Assembly: GCA_028704555.1 (NCBI GenBank)
Contig: JAQWFD010000013.1
Span: 1-64,000, forward strand
Length of the DNA stretch: 64,000 nucleotides
Direction: 5' to 3'
From: Desulfobacterales bacterium
GTDB taxonomy: Bacteria > Desulfobacterota > Desulfobacteria > Desulfobacterales > JAQWFD01
How positions within the stretch are numbered: the first letter of the stretch is position 1; every line of letters begins with the position of its first letter. Made by a program: the position numbers and the translations under genes. Below, piece by piece: positions 35,975 through 45,121 of the stretch. Below the pieces are notes generated by a model that made no database searches, was not told the DNA's origin, and saw nothing but the letters and a program-made list of their open reading frames with translations.

Positions 35975-36708
35975 ACGGATTTGACCTTTTCCATCGATTC
36001 AAATGAGTCGAAAATGATCTCTCTGATTCTGTTTTGAAGAATATTGGCTTCTTTTCGGGTATAGGCAGATGTTTCAACCGGAGGAAGAATTTTGACAGTT
36101 ACATTTCCGGGGCGAATTCTTAACCGGTTTTTTGGCATGATGGGCCAGGTGCCGTGAATAACGACCGGAATGATCGAGACCCCCGAATCGATTGCCAGCC
36201 GGATGCCCCCTTTTTTAAAGGAACCGATATGTCCGTCATGGCTTCGGGTGCCTTCGGGGAATATACACACGGAAGTGCCGGTTTTAATAATCTCAGCCGC
36301 TTTTTTGAGGCTTTTAAGTGCAGACTTGGGATTGGAGCGGTCAATGCTGATATAGCCGGATCGGCGTATCACATAGCCGAAAAAAGGAATGTCAAACAGC
36401 TCTGCTTTGGCAAGCCATCGGAACTGAACGGGAAGACAGGCCATCAGCACCGGGATATCAAAATTGCTCTGGTGATTGGCCATGTAGATAAAGAATCCGG
36501 ACGGATTTATGTGAGACAGCCCACGGACATTGACCTTGATTCGGCTGGCGAACAGTATGCCTTTTGCCCATAATCTGGCAATGATATGAGACAGATTTCC
36601 GGTTTTATCAAAAAAAGAAAACAGGACGGCAAACATACCAAAGATCAGTGTCGCAAGTATAATCCATATGATAATAAACAGTGTCCGAATCATAAGAGTC
36701 ATTTCCAT
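35968..36708 (-). CDS. plsC: 1-acyl-sn-glycerol-3-phosphate acyltransferase
   Basis: This enzyme adds the second acyl chain in phosphatidic acid synthesis at the inner membrane. The acyltransferase blocks are present: NHQSNFDIPVLMA (the HX4D type with His and Asp), FPEGTRSHDG, and VIPVVIHGTWPIMPK. Residues 1-30 are a membrane span (LFIIIWIILATLIFGMFAVL). 246 residues. The start may be 36708 or ATG 36693. It overlaps rnj by 7 bp. Confidence 0.93.
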   Translation of the reverse strand: MEMTLMIRTLFIIIWIILATLIFGMFAVLFSFFDKTGNLSHIIARLWAKGILFASRIKVNVRGLSHINPSGFFIYMANHQSNFDIPVLMACLPVQFRWLAKAELFDIPFFGYVIRRSGYISIDRSNPKSALKSLKKAAEIIKTGTSVCIFPEGTRSHDGHIGSFKKGGIRLAIDSGVSIIPVVIHGTWPIMPKNRLRIRPGNVTVKILPPVETSAYTRKEANILQNRIREIIFDSFESMEKVKSVC

Positions 36709-36896
36709 CGTGAGCAGCTGACCGGATAACCGGGCTGATTGCTCGGAGACAACTACCTGTCTGAATTGTCACGGGTTTTTTACTTGTGTTGATATCAGGG
36801 CAGATGCCCTTGTGTCAATTCGAGCAATGCGGCTGCGGGTGGCATCCGCTCAAACATATGACGCACTCGGAACGAAAACCGGCTGCAGAAGACGGG

Positions 36897-37229
36897 TCAG
36901 GTGATGATGCACAGTTCGGAAAACATATTGTCAACCAGCTGGATGATCCAGTTTCGCTGGGCTTTGTCAGCATAGCTGATACAATCGCACCGCACACGGT
37001 TTTTCGTCCGCACCAGCAGTTCGCAAACCAGTTTTTCCGGTGTCAGATCCAAAGCGATATAAAAGGGGCTGCACTCGCCGTGAGAGGCTTGGACGTTGTT
37101 GTACAGCGTCGGTTCGAGCGGTATCCAGTAAATTCCACCCAGACTGCAGGCTTCGCAGTGCAGATCCAGATGTGCTCTGATCTTTTCGTAGTCAGGGTAT
37201 CTGAGTTCATCTATGACATAACTTTTCAT
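36897..37229 (-). CDS. conserved-looking hypothetical protein, cysteine-rich
   Basis: The product of about 110 residues from ATG 37229 (MKSYVIDELRYPDYEKIRAH) is not assigned to a family by me. It has eight cysteines, including HCEAC, ECSPF and RCDC, and a regular alpha-beta composition, so a metal- or cluster-binding role is possible but unproven. An in-frame start at 37292 is less likely. It is on the same strand as plsC but 188 bp upstream, and diverges from thyX. Confidence 0.65.
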   Translation of the reverse strand: MKSYVIDELRYPDYEKIRAHLDLHCEACSLGGIYWIPLEPTLYNNVQASHGECSPFYIALDLTPEKLVCELLVRTKNRVRCDCISYADKAQRNWIIQLVDNMFSELCIIT

Positions 37230-37580
37230 AAGCCATTTACATACCATATGACGTGTTATGGTGCAATACATATATGATTGCCGGCCCGGCAAGCTGGTCG
37301 GGGGGTGGAGGCTGATTTAAATCTCCATAAAAGTCATTGCCCAAAAAAAATGTGTGATGTAAGGTTAACCGTGGGGAACTGTGTGTCCCGGGTCTGGACA
37401 GGTTGAATGAATAAAATTTGTGGGGGTTTTATCGCTTATGCATCGGAACGCCTGACGCGACAATGCCTGTTTCGACCGGGGGTGCCAAGAAGGCGGATGA
37501 AAACCGTTAAGGGCTCAGCGCCGGAAAATCAGATCGCCATGGAATTAAAATAATTGATGACCAGATAAAGGAGTTTGATG
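37230..37580. other. divergent intergenic region upstream of thyX
   Basis: About 350 bp without a gene. It must hold the promoters of thyX (plus) and the small cysteine-rich gene (minus). The only clear site is AAAGGAG at about 37567-37573, the thyX ribosome-binding site. Confidence 0.45.
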
Positions 37581-38240
37581 ATGAAAGTCGTATCCCCTTC
37601 TCATGAAATCCTCTTTATGCCGGATACGGATTCAATCCTGAGCTGTATCGAAATGGCCGGAAGAACCTGCTACAAGTCGGAGGACAAGATTACATCGGGT
37701 TCAGCCATGGAGTTTGCAGGGCGTCTGATAAAAATGGGGCATCTGAGTGTGATTGAACATTTTTCGATTACGGTAAAATTCATATGTGACCGGGGGGTGA
37801 CCCATGAACTGGTTCGTCATCGTCTGGCATCCTACAGCCAGGAAAGCACACGCTATGCCAACTATTCCAGGGACAGGTTCGGCAAAGAAATTACCGTTAT
37901 AAAACCGGTTTTCTGGGATGAGGATTCATTGCCGTACCGGTTGTGGTACAGTGCCATGGAACAGGCGGAAAACAGTTATATGAAACTTCTGGAATCCGGT
38001 GCCCGACCCGAACAGGCCAGAAGTGTTCTTCCCAACAGTCTGAAAACCGAAATCGTCATGACATGTAACCTCAGGCAGTGGCGGCATGTGTTTGAACTCA
38101 GATGCGCCAGCGCCGCTCATCCCCAGATCCGGGAAATCATGCTCCCGCTTCTGGAAGATTTTCATGCATCTGTACCGATACTGTTTGACGATTTGTTTGA
38201 AAAATTCAGCGCTGACATCAGAACGATTTCAGAAAAATAA
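37581..38240 (+). CDS. thyX: FAD-dependent thymidylate synthase ThyX
   Basis: ThyX makes dTMP from dUMP with methylene-tetrahydrofolate and reduced FAD. The ThyX motif RHRLASYSQESTRY (RHRxxSxxxxSxR) is intact, as are HLSVIEHFSITVKF and the C-terminal RQWRHVFELRCASAAHPQIR. 219 residues. ATG 37581 is seven bases from AAAGGAG; ATG 37578 is nearly as good. It stands alone, convergent with the ferredoxin gene, with a strong hairpin between. Confidence 0.96.
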   Translation: MKVVSPSHEILFMPDTDSILSCIEMAGRTCYKSEDKITSGSAMEFAGRLIKMGHLSVIEHFSITVKFICDRGVTHELVRHRLASYSQESTRYANYSRDRFGKEITVIKPVFWDEDSLPYRLWYSAMEQAENSYMKLLESGARPEQARSVLPNSLKTEIVMTCNLRQWRHVFELRCASAAHPQIREIMLPLLEDFHASVPILFDDLFEKFSADIRTISEK

Positions 38241-38311
38241 AACAGATGCGCGGCAGGGCGGATTGACGGTCGACAGGGCGGCCGATAAAGGGCCGAGCAG
38301 CTGGGTAAGGC

Positions 38312-38347
38312 TTCCCCCGGGGACATTTGCATGGGGCCCCGGGGGAA
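38312..38347. terminator. bidirectional hairpin terminator between thyX and ferredoxin
   Basis: TTCCCCCGGGG (38312-38322) pairs perfectly with CCCCGGGGGAA (38337-38347), an 11-bp GC-rich stem around a 14-base loop. It lies between two convergent genes. There is no long T-run. Confidence 0.65.
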
Positions 38348-38362
38348 AGAATCGAGTAATTT

Positions 38363-38551
38363 CTAGTCTTCCTGAACCTCAATTGCATCTTCCGGACATG
38401 CTTCAACGCAACTTTCGCAACCAATGCATTCTTCGGCATTGACCGCAACAGATTTTCCGTCTTTCATTTCAAATACTTCTACGGGGCATACATCGACGCA
38501 TGCTTCACATCCGACGCATTTTTCTTCGTCAACAACTGGATTAAATGCCAT
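38363..38551 (-). CDS. 2[4Fe-4S] ferredoxin
   Basis: The 62-residue electron carrier has two classical cluster motifs, CVGCEACVDVCPVEVF and CIGCESCVEACPEDAI. It is acidic and clostridial in type. AAAAAGGAG precedes the ATG. It could serve FTR, hydrogenase or oxidoreductases in this anaerobe. A 177-bp gap with a possible promoter separates it from the upstream gene. Confidence 0.96.
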   Translation of the reverse strand: MAFNPVVDEEKCVGCEACVDVCPVEVFEMKDGKSVAVNAEECIGCESCVEACPEDAIEVQED

Positions 38552-38621
38552 TGAAAAGTCTCCTTTTTAAAGTAATAGAGTCAAAAATATGACCAATAAT
38601 TTTTTCCCATAACAAAACCCC

Positions 38622-38648
38622 CTTATAATAAATGCCAGATCGAGTCAA
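38622..38648 (-). promoter_or_regulatory. possible promoter of the ferredoxin gene
   Basis: On the minus strand TTGACT (38648-38643) is followed after 15 bases by TATAAG (38627-38622). The spacing is shorter than ideal. The place, about 70 bp before the ferredoxin ATG, is right. Confidence 0.4.
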
Positions 38649-38728
38649 GCATTGTATCGCAGAGATTTAAAAATAATAACCGCTATTTTCCGGCACGCCG
38701 GAACCGGAGCATGATGCGGACGTAGTCC

Positions 38729-39730
38729 TTAAAGGTCAATGAATATCACAAGTGTATTTGCAACGCTCCGGTGAGATTGATCCGCGGCCGAGTCTAAAGT
38801 TGGTTCGCTGGTAAAGAGGGCTATGAAATCCGTGGGCCTCGTGTTATGTGCAACGAAAACGGTCATCGAACCTTTATGAGCCTTTTCAGCTGTGTTCAGC
38901 GGGTCGTTAAAGAAAGTGTTTTGAGGCGAATGACCGTGAACAGCCAGATGCTGCAGATATGTCGCCATATCAGTTTTCCCGGCCGGGCGGTCACGGGACA
39001 GTAAATTTTGAATTGACTCGATGTTATCGAGAAATAAGCGCTGTTCCAGCGCAGGGGCTTTTCCCCTGATGTGGTCGATTACCTCACGACTGGTGGTAAT
39101 CAGCATGTCAAATCGGAGTCGGTCCGCGTCATTTGCGAACAGCCGGGCCCAGGCTTCCATCCGTTCGGCGGTCATAAAGTCGCCGGAGCCGGCATTCGGA
39201 AAATCGTCTGAACCTGCTATGCTCTCCGGAAGGCGGATGCCTTCCCCCGTCAAATTCGCAAAAAGATTTTTTCGCATGGTTTCATGCGATGCTAAATTTT
39301 GAATCAATTCAGACTGCTGCTCATCATATTGCTGGGCAAAGTGCAGAAATATCCTGCAGGACAGCAGTCGGTTATTTTTCGATGCCGGAGCCGTTTGCAT
39401 CTGGTGCTTGATATCCGATCGGATCCGGGAGACCGATGTTTCCTCAAAAAAGGGAATGTGCCCCTGCCGGGTTTTAAAAAAGGAAAAGTCTCTGGCGTTA
39501 TGAAGTTCGGACCAGGTTTTAAAATCGTTCAGCAGTGCATGTATTTGATCTTCATCGCCTTTAACCGGGATCCGGAGCTCGATCCGGTCATCATCGGCCA
39601 GACGTTTCAGGTGAACCGGAGTTCTCATGGCCGATGCCTGGTAGACCGTTACCCTGCCGAACATGCGTTGCAATGTGGTTGCAGTGGGTTCTGATATGTA
39701 CGTGAATGGGAAATACAGCGGATTCATCAT
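38729..39730 (-). CDS. hypothetical protein downstream of cysK::cysS
   Basis: The 333-residue protein is one I do not recognise. It is soluble and mostly helical. It opens with MMNPLYFPFTYISEPTATTL, has a cysteine at about 124 (LLSCRIFLHF), and ends in a hydrophobic VANTLVIFIDL. It follows the fused cysK::cysS gene by 8 bp and so belongs to the same transcript (surE-yhaM-like-tmk-cysK::cysS). No membrane span or signal peptide is seen. Operon position suggests a housekeeping or sulfur-related role, but nothing in the sequence proves one. Confidence 0.7.
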   Translation of the reverse strand: MMNPLYFPFTYISEPTATTLQRMFGRVTVYQASAMRTPVHLKRLADDDRIELRIPVKGDEDQIHALLNDFKTWSELHNARDFSFFKTRQGHIPFFEETSVSRIRSDIKHQMQTAPASKNNRLLSCRIFLHFAQQYDEQQSELIQNLASHETMRKNLFANLTGEGIRLPESIAGSDDFPNAGSGDFMTAERMEAWARLFANDADRLRFDMLITTSREVIDHIRGKAPALEQRLFLDNIESIQNLLSRDRPAGKTDMATYLQHLAVHGHSPQNTFFNDPLNTAEKAHKGSMTVFVAHNTRPTDFIALFTSEPTLDSAADQSHRSVANTLVIFIDL

Positions 39731-39738
39731 GCATGCCT

Positions 39739-42018
39739 TTATTTGATTTTTACGTCCTGAACCGGTATCCCCAACGCAATCAGCTGGTCGCGGATACGAT
39801 CTGCCCGGTCAAAGTTTTTTTCTGCCCGTGCAGTTTCTCTTTTACGAATCAGCTCTTGAATTTCCGGTGTTAAGGGGGTCGGGTCAAAATTTAAAATATT
39901 CAGTACAGAATCGATGGCCCGGAATTCATCGATGACTTTCGATGCCCCATGCGGATCGATCTGACCGTCCTTTATGAGGATGTTGATCTGCTTGACACGT
40001 TTAAACATGGAGGTTATGGCGGTGGCAATGTTCAGATCGTCATCCATGGCATTGATAAAACCCTGCCGGATATCATACAACAGTTGATCCAGTTCCGGAT
40101 ACGGCCGGCCTTCCGTGATATGGATCAATTCGTGGATGCAGGTGTCGAGCCGGTTCAGGGAGCGGGCGCAGTAGTCCAGGCGTTGCGGTGAAAATGCCAG
40201 TGCCTTTCGGTAATGGTTTGACAGCAGCCAGAACCGGATTTGTCTGCCGCTGTAATTCATATCAATCAGATTCTGAAGCGTCAGATTGGCATTTTCCGAA
40301 TGGGGTTCTTTGCCATTGATCATCACCTGATCACAGTGCATCCAGTACCGGGCCAGAGGCTTTCCGGTAACTGCGCCGGCAATGGCGATTTCATTTTCGT
40401 GATGGGGGAATATCAGGTTGCGGCTGCTGGTATGAATATCAAAGCTTTCTCCGAGATATTTCATGGCCATGGCAGCGCACTGGATATGCCATGAGGGGCG
40501 GACATTTCCCCATTCGGTTTTGGTATAGATTCCCCGTTTCAGTTCGGACAGCCTGGAGCGTTTAAACAGGGTAAAATCCCTGGGATTGTCTTTTTCATAC
40601 TCATCCAGATCCACGGTTTTTCCGGGTTGGATTTTATTGATGTCCACACCGGATAATTTGCCGTAGCCCGTGAATTTGGATATATCAAAATACACAGATC
40701 GGAGCTTTTCATATGCAAAGCCCTTTTTGACCAGTTTGCCGGCCAGTTCGACCATGTCATCGATATGCTCGCTGGCTTTGGGATAGTGGGAAGCGGGTTT
40801 GATTTTCAGAATTTTCATGTCCCGTTTGAAGGATTCGATGTGCGTCTGCGTAAAGGTCGTCAAATCCTGACCGGCTTTTTCCGAACCTTCGATGGTCTTG
40901 TCGTCAAAGTCCGTGATATTGACCACGTGGTTGACGGCAAAGCCCCTGTATTCCAGATAACGGCAAAGCAGGTCCGAAAAAATAAACCGGCGGCATTCCC
41001 CGAGATGAATTCGGCTGTGGGCGGTGGGGCCACAGGAGTACATGGTTACATTGCCGGGCCGTATCGGCTCAAACGGCTCCTTTGTCCGGCTCAGGGTGTT
41101 GAACAGGCGTAGATTGACCTTTTCCCTGACATCAAACAGGGGGGTACTCAGATACCGCTCCCCGCTGTCCGGAAAGATCATCACGATGGTTCCTTTGTCC
41201 AGTCCGGCAGCCTCCTTCATTGCGATGGCCATGGCCGCCCCGCTGCTCATCCCGACAAAAAGTCCTTCTTCCTTTGCCAGTCGCCGGGTCATTTCAAAGG
41301 CATCCTCGTCGTCGATATTGATTTTTTTGTCCAGAAGCCGTTTGTCGAAAATTCCCGGGCAATAGGCTTCCTTCAGATTTTTAAGCCCCTGAATTTTATG
41401 GCCGAGATACGGTTCGACCCCGATAATCTGAATGGAGGGATTGTACTTTTTCAGGCGTTTTGAAAGTCCCATCAACGTGCCGGTGGTCCCCATGGTGGCT
41501 ACCAGCATGGACACCGTTCCGCCGGTCTGCTCCCAGATTTCCACGGCCGTGCCCTGGTAATGGGCCTGGCAGTTCGCGTCACTGTTATATTGATCGGTCA
41601 TGTAATATTCATCGGGATATTCCCTGGCCAGCCGGTAAACTTCTTCAATGGCGCCGTCGGTTCCCATATGCCCCGGGGTCAGCAGAATTTCGGCGCCGCG
41701 GGCCTTTAAAATTTTCCGTCGCTCAAGGCTTGCCGCCTCGGACATGGCCAGCAGCAGTTTGTAGCCCTTAACCGCACATATCAGGGCCAGGCCGATCCCG
41801 GTGTTGCCGCTGGTCGCCTCGATGACCGTTTTGTCAGGGGTGAGCCGTCCTGATCGTTCACCGGCCTCGATCATATACAGAGCGGTCCGGTCCTTGATAG
41901 AGCCGCCGGGGTTCAGGTATTCCAGTTTGGCCAGAATCGTGACGTTCGGGTTCGGATTCATGCGCCTGATTTTTATCAGCGGCGTGTGGCCGATGCTGTC
42001 AAGAATAGAATGATTCAT
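39739..42018 (-). CDS. cysteine synthase fused to cysteinyl-tRNA synthetase-like protein
   Basis: Residues 1-295 are a complete O-acetylserine sulfhydrylase: PLP lysine K42 in GGSIKDRT, substrate loop TSGNTG (69-74), and phosphate loop GTTGT (177-181). Residues 300-759 are a class I cysteinyl-tRNA synthetase: it keeps the zinc ligands C329, C514, H539 and E543 (FPHHENEIA) and the WHIQCAAM core. But HIGH reads HLGE (338-341), and the KMSKS loop reads KEPHSEN (570-576), so normal aminoacylation is in doubt. CysK-CysRS fusions are, to my knowledge, known in Desulfobacterales. It may make cysteine and hand it to tRNA, or act on another thiol or adenylate reaction. It follows tmk by 17 bp. Confidence 0.92.
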   Translation of the reverse strand: MNHSILDSIGHTPLIKIRRMNPNPNVTILAKLEYLNPGGSIKDRTALYMIEAGERSGRLTPDKTVIEATSGNTGIGLALICAVKGYKLLLAMSEAASLERRKILKARGAEILLTPGHMGTDGAIEEVYRLAREYPDEYYMTDQYNSDANCQAHYQGTAVEIWEQTGGTVSMLVATMGTTGTLMGLSKRLKKYNPSIQIIGVEPYLGHKIQGLKNLKEAYCPGIFDKRLLDKKINIDDEDAFEMTRRLAKEEGLFVGMSSGAAMAIAMKEAAGLDKGTIVMIFPDSGERYLSTPLFDVREKVNLRLFNTLSRTKEPFEPIRPGNVTMYSCGPTAHSRIHLGECRRFIFSDLLCRYLEYRGFAVNHVVNITDFDDKTIEGSEKAGQDLTTFTQTHIESFKRDMKILKIKPASHYPKASEHIDDMVELAGKLVKKGFAYEKLRSVYFDISKFTGYGKLSGVDINKIQPGKTVDLDEYEKDNPRDFTLFKRSRLSELKRGIYTKTEWGNVRPSWHIQCAAMAMKYLGESFDIHTSSRNLIFPHHENEIAIAGAVTGKPLARYWMHCDQVMINGKEPHSENANLTLQNLIDMNYSGRQIRFWLLSNHYRKALAFSPQRLDYCARSLNRLDTCIHELIHITEGRPYPELDQLLYDIRQGFINAMDDDLNIATAITSMFKRVKQINILIKDGQIDPHGASKVIDEFRAIDSVLNILNFDPTPLTPEIQELIRKRETARAEKNFDRADRIRDQLIALGIPVQDVKIK

Positions 42019-42035
42019 GAGCGTTTCCCATGCGT

Positions 42036-42680
42036 TTATCTATAACAGTTTTCCGGCAGCCGGGAAATTTCATTCAAAATTTCCTGCCGGATTTCATTTT
42101 CAGTTGCGGTGGCGTCAATAATTCTAAATCGCCGGGGATCACGATGCGCCAGCTTCAGATAACCGTCTCTGACCTTTTGGTGAAAGGACAGCTTTTCTTG
42201 TTCAAAACGGCATTCCTGATGGGTTCTGGATCCGTTGTGGATCTGTTTCCATGCCCGGGCCAGCCCGGTTTCCGGGGGAAGATCCAGAAGCAGGGTCATA
42301 TCCGGGGTAATTTTATCGAGAACCAGCTGATGGAGCTGTTCAATCAGCTCGACGGAAAGGCCCCGTGCAAATCCCTGGTAGACCACGGTAGCGTCGGCAT
42401 AGCGGTCGCATATGACCACCTTTCCATCTGCAAGGGCCGGTCTGATCAGTTCGTTGATATGCTGAACGCGATCAGCCACATACAGCAGCAACTCGGTTGC
42501 AGGGTCCATGTGGCAGCTGGCAGGGTCCAGAACGATGGAACGGATCTGTGTTCCGATCGACGTGCCCCCGGGTTCACGGGTCAGTATGCAGTCCAAACCC
42601 TTTGTCTGGAAAAAATCAACCATATGCCGGGCCTGCGTGGTTTTGCCTGATCCTTCAATGCCTTCCAATGTAATAAACAT
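42036..42680 (-). CDS. tmk: thymidylate kinase
   Basis: Tmk phosphorylates dTMP to dTDP. It has P-loop EGIEGSGKTTQARHM near the start, DRYADATVVYQGFARGL (the DRY/F motif) and the LDLPPETGLARA lid region. 214 residues, standard. It lies between the yhaM-like gene (10 bp) and cysK::cysS (17 bp). Confidence 0.96.
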   Translation of the reverse strand: MFITLEGIEGSGKTTQARHMVDFFQTKGLDCILTREPGGTSIGTQIRSIVLDPASCHMDPATELLLYVADRVQHINELIRPALADGKVVICDRYADATVVYQGFARGLSVELIEQLHQLVLDKITPDMTLLLDLPPETGLARAWKQIHNGSRTHQECRFEQEKLSFHQKVRDGYLKLAHRDPRRFRIIDATATENEIRQEILNEISRLPENCYR

Positions 42681-42690
42681 ATTAATCCCG

Positions 42691-43656
42691 TTAACGGCCA
42701 GATGTTTCCTGATGGTTTCCCATATAAAAATGACGGCCTAAAAGTCTGTGAAACGATGTCCATGTTTCACCCGTATTTTCCTTATCCATGAACTCGCGGA
42801 TGGCGTTGACCTTTGAATCGATCTCATCGACATAGTTGAGCAGCACCGCTTCGATGGTCTTGGGCGGTTCCGGCGAGCCGAATTCCCGTGTCCCATGATG
42901 ACTGATGATCATGTGCTTGAGCAGCAGGGCTTTTTCTTCCGGAAAACCATGGATCGCGTTCAGCTTTTCATCAACCATTTCCAGACCCACAATGATATGG
43001 CTCAGCAGCCTGCCTTCGTCGGAATAATCAATGGCTGTGCGATAGGAAAATTCCCTGATTTTTCCGACATCATGCAGCAGGGCCCCGGCCAGAAGAAGAT
43101 CTCGATCGATCCCGCTGTAGTGGGAGGCCACTTTGTCCGCCAGAATGGAAACCGAGAGGCTGTGTTCCAGAAGCCCCCCGATATACGCGTGGTGCATTTT
43201 TTTGCCTGCCGGTGCCGATGTGAATTTCCGGACAAATTCGGTGTCGTTGAAGAATGATTCCAACAGTTGTTTCAGATGCGGGCATTGCACCGAGTCGATC
43301 AGTTTCTGAAGCCGTTCGAGCATGGTATCCGGATTGCGCCGGCTTACGGGAAGAAAATCGGCCGCGTCCACCGTTTCAGGGTCATGTGCGGTCATCTCCC
43401 GGATCACGAGTTGAAGTATTCCCTTGTATTCACTGACCAGACCCCGAATTTTCACAAAATCCCCGTTTGAAACATTGCCGGAGATCTGGCTGACATTGTC
43501 CCATGCCACCGCCTTTATGCTGCCGGTCCGGTCGCAGAGGGTTGCATTCAAATACGGGTTGCCGTCTTTTTTCTGCCCCAGCGTTTTTTCAGACAATACA
43601 AACAGATCATCAACCGCCTCACCGGACGACAGAGAATTGATGAATTGCTTTTTCAT
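42691..43656 (-). CDS. YhaM-like 3'-5' exoribonuclease (OB-fold plus HD domain)
   Basis: The first 110 residues form an OB-fold nucleic-acid-binding domain (VKIRGLVSEYKGILQLVI), and residues 160-300 an HD phosphohydrolase domain with HHAYIGGLLEHSLSV and LLLAGALLHDVGKIREF, then HMIISHHGTREFGSPEPP. This architecture is that of B. subtilis YhaM, a 3'-5' exonuclease acting on RNA and single-stranded DNA. 321 residues. AAGGGGC precedes the ATG. It is 48 bp downstream of surE. Confidence 0.9.
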   Translation of the reverse strand: MKKQFINSLSSGEAVDDLFVLSEKTLGQKKDGNPYLNATLCDRTGSIKAVAWDNVSQISGNVSNGDFVKIRGLVSEYKGILQLVIREMTAHDPETVDAADFLPVSRRNPDTMLERLQKLIDSVQCPHLKQLLESFFNDTEFVRKFTSAPAGKKMHHAYIGGLLEHSLSVSILADKVASHYSGIDRDLLLAGALLHDVGKIREFSYRTAIDYSDEGRLLSHIIVGLEMVDEKLNAIHGFPEEKALLLKHMIISHHGTREFGSPEPPKTIEAVLLNYVDEIDSKVNAIREFMDKENTGETWTSFHRLLGRHFYMGNHQETSGR

Positions 43657-43704
43657 ATAAAGCCCCTTAATGACAGAAGTCAGAGATCAGATAGCCGATA
43701 CCCC

Positions 43705-44478
43705 TCAACCCTCAGCCTTCAATCCTTTATGCATATCCCATTTTCTCAGTTCTTCCATCACGCCGTAATCGGTCGTATCGCATTTGATCGGGGTGATGGA
43801 GATATGGTTTGCGTTCAGCGCGGCCTGATCCACATCCTCGCTGTTTCCCGGGTCAGGCGGTTCACATCTCGGCCAGAAGTACGACCGGTTGTCCGGATCC
43901 AGTCGTTTTTCAAAATGCTCACGGGACATGGAGCTGCATTGTCTGCTGATGCGGATGCCGTCAATGAGGTCCAATGGCATATCCGGAATGTTCACATTTA
44001 AAAAAGTGCCTTCAGGCAGTCCTTTTTCAAGCACCTGCCCGGACAAGTACGTCGCAAACTCGGCAGCAGCGTCATAATGCAGGGCCGCCCGTCCCTGAAG
44101 TGAAACCGCGATCGCCTTGATTCCGCATAAGGTGGCTTCCTTGGCGGCGGCCACGGTTCCTGAGTAGTTGATATGAATACCGACATTTGCGCCGGGGTTG
44201 ATACCGGAGACTACCAGATCCGGCTTTTCGGCGAGTATCTCCAGAATTCCGATTTTAATGCAGTCTGCAGGAGTTCCGTTGACTGCATAGCCCGTGCAGC
44301 CGTTGATATTCGAGATAACGGCTCGAAGCGGCTGATGCAGCGTGATCCCGTGGCCCACGGCGCTTCGCTCCCGGTCAGGCGCTATCACACTGACATGATG
44401 GCGCTTGCACAGATGGTCGTAAAGTGCCCACAGGCCGTCAGCGTAAATCCCGTCATCGTTGGTTAACAGAATGTTCAT
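43705..44478 (-). CDS. surE: 5'/3'-nucleotidase SurE
   Basis: SurE is a metal-dependent nucleoside monophosphatase. It opens with ILLTNDDGIYADG, the metal-binding NDD motif, then VIAPDRERSAVGHGITLHQP and LVVSGINPGANVG. 257 residues. It heads the minus-strand operon running to cysK::cysS and beyond. Confidence 0.95.
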   Translation of the reverse strand: MNILLTNDDGIYADGLWALYDHLCKRHHVSVIAPDRERSAVGHGITLHQPLRAVISNINGCTGYAVNGTPADCIKIGILEILAEKPDLVVSGINPGANVGIHINYSGTVAAAKEATLCGIKAIAVSLQGRAALHYDAAAEFATYLSGQVLEKGLPEGTFLNVNIPDMPLDLIDGIRISRQCSSMSREHFEKRLDPDNRSYFWPRCEPPDPGNSEDVDQAALNANHISITPIKCDTTDYGVMEELRKWDMHKGLKAEG

Positions 44479-44792
44479 GGTTGATTCGTTTGTACCGGTT
44501 CGATATTTTTCAGGTTATGGGTTACAGTTAAAGTTCTTTGTCGCAAACTTTTTGTATACATCAATCTATATCTTTTTTAAAGTGTTATCAGACAGTTTTT
44601 TAGTATCGCCTCAATCAGCGTATCTTTATTTCTTCCCCATGACTTATAATATCACCCTGTGGCTTCGGCCGGGCGCATGCCGGATGAAGAATCGAAGAAA
44701 CACTCGGTAACGTATAAAACCGTACAGGTATCGGTCATATTTCTGACAGCTGTGTTGATATCAGCCGTTCTGCTGTGGCTGAAGCTGCAGTC

Positions 44793-44860
44793 GCGCTGGA
44801 GAAGCCGGCAATGGGCGGGACAGACTTCACGACATCCTGGCCACAGTTATGATCAAGCCC
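44793..44860 (-). mobile_element. truncated TIR element, copy D
   Basis: About 68 bp match one end of copies A and B in inverse orientation. The run GCTGGAGAAGCCGGCAATGG is followed by the terminal arm ending TTATGATCAAGCCC at 44860. The other arm and the middle are absent, so no target duplication can be tested. Roughly 85 percent of bases match copy B by eye. It is the fourth and oldest-looking copy in the window. Confidence 0.78.
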
Positions 44861-44867
44861 GGAACTG

Positions 44868-45050
44868 TCAGGCCCAGACATGTGCTGGAGCGGTCGTCCG
44901 AGGTCGGGGGGCGGGGGGTCGGTGCATCCGGCGTTCAAGGCGGGCGCGTTTGTAGAAAGCGCAGCGGTGCTGCTGCAGATTGATCCGGGAACGGATGCAT
45001 TTGGAGAGGCGGTCGACCTCGTCCCGGGTCGAATCTGTTCGGTTATCCAT
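44868..45050 (-). CDS. doubtful small basic protein downstream of the helicase
   Basis: A 60-residue frame reads EVDRLSKCIRSRINLQQH in its first half and becomes arginine/proline-rich afterwards. It begins 71 bp after the helicase stop on the same strand and ends 7 bp before element D, which may have cut it. No strong ribosome-binding site is visible. It may be chance. Confidence 0.25.
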   Translation of the reverse strand: MDNRTDSTRDEVDRLSKCIRSRINLQQHRCAFYKRARLERRMHRPPAPRPRTTAPAHVWA

Positions 45051-45121
45051 CGGGCAGACCGCAAACGGGTGGTCTCGGTCAACTGTGATCCGGATGTATC
45101 TGCTGTTCCCTGTCCCCTGAT

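Larger units (their letters stand above)
44479..45121. other. intergenic region between surE and the helicase
   Basis: About 640 bp. It holds an AT-rich stretch next to surE (probable promoter), element copy D, and one doubtful small minus-strand frame next to the helicase, described separately. Nothing else was recognised. Confidence 0.5.
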
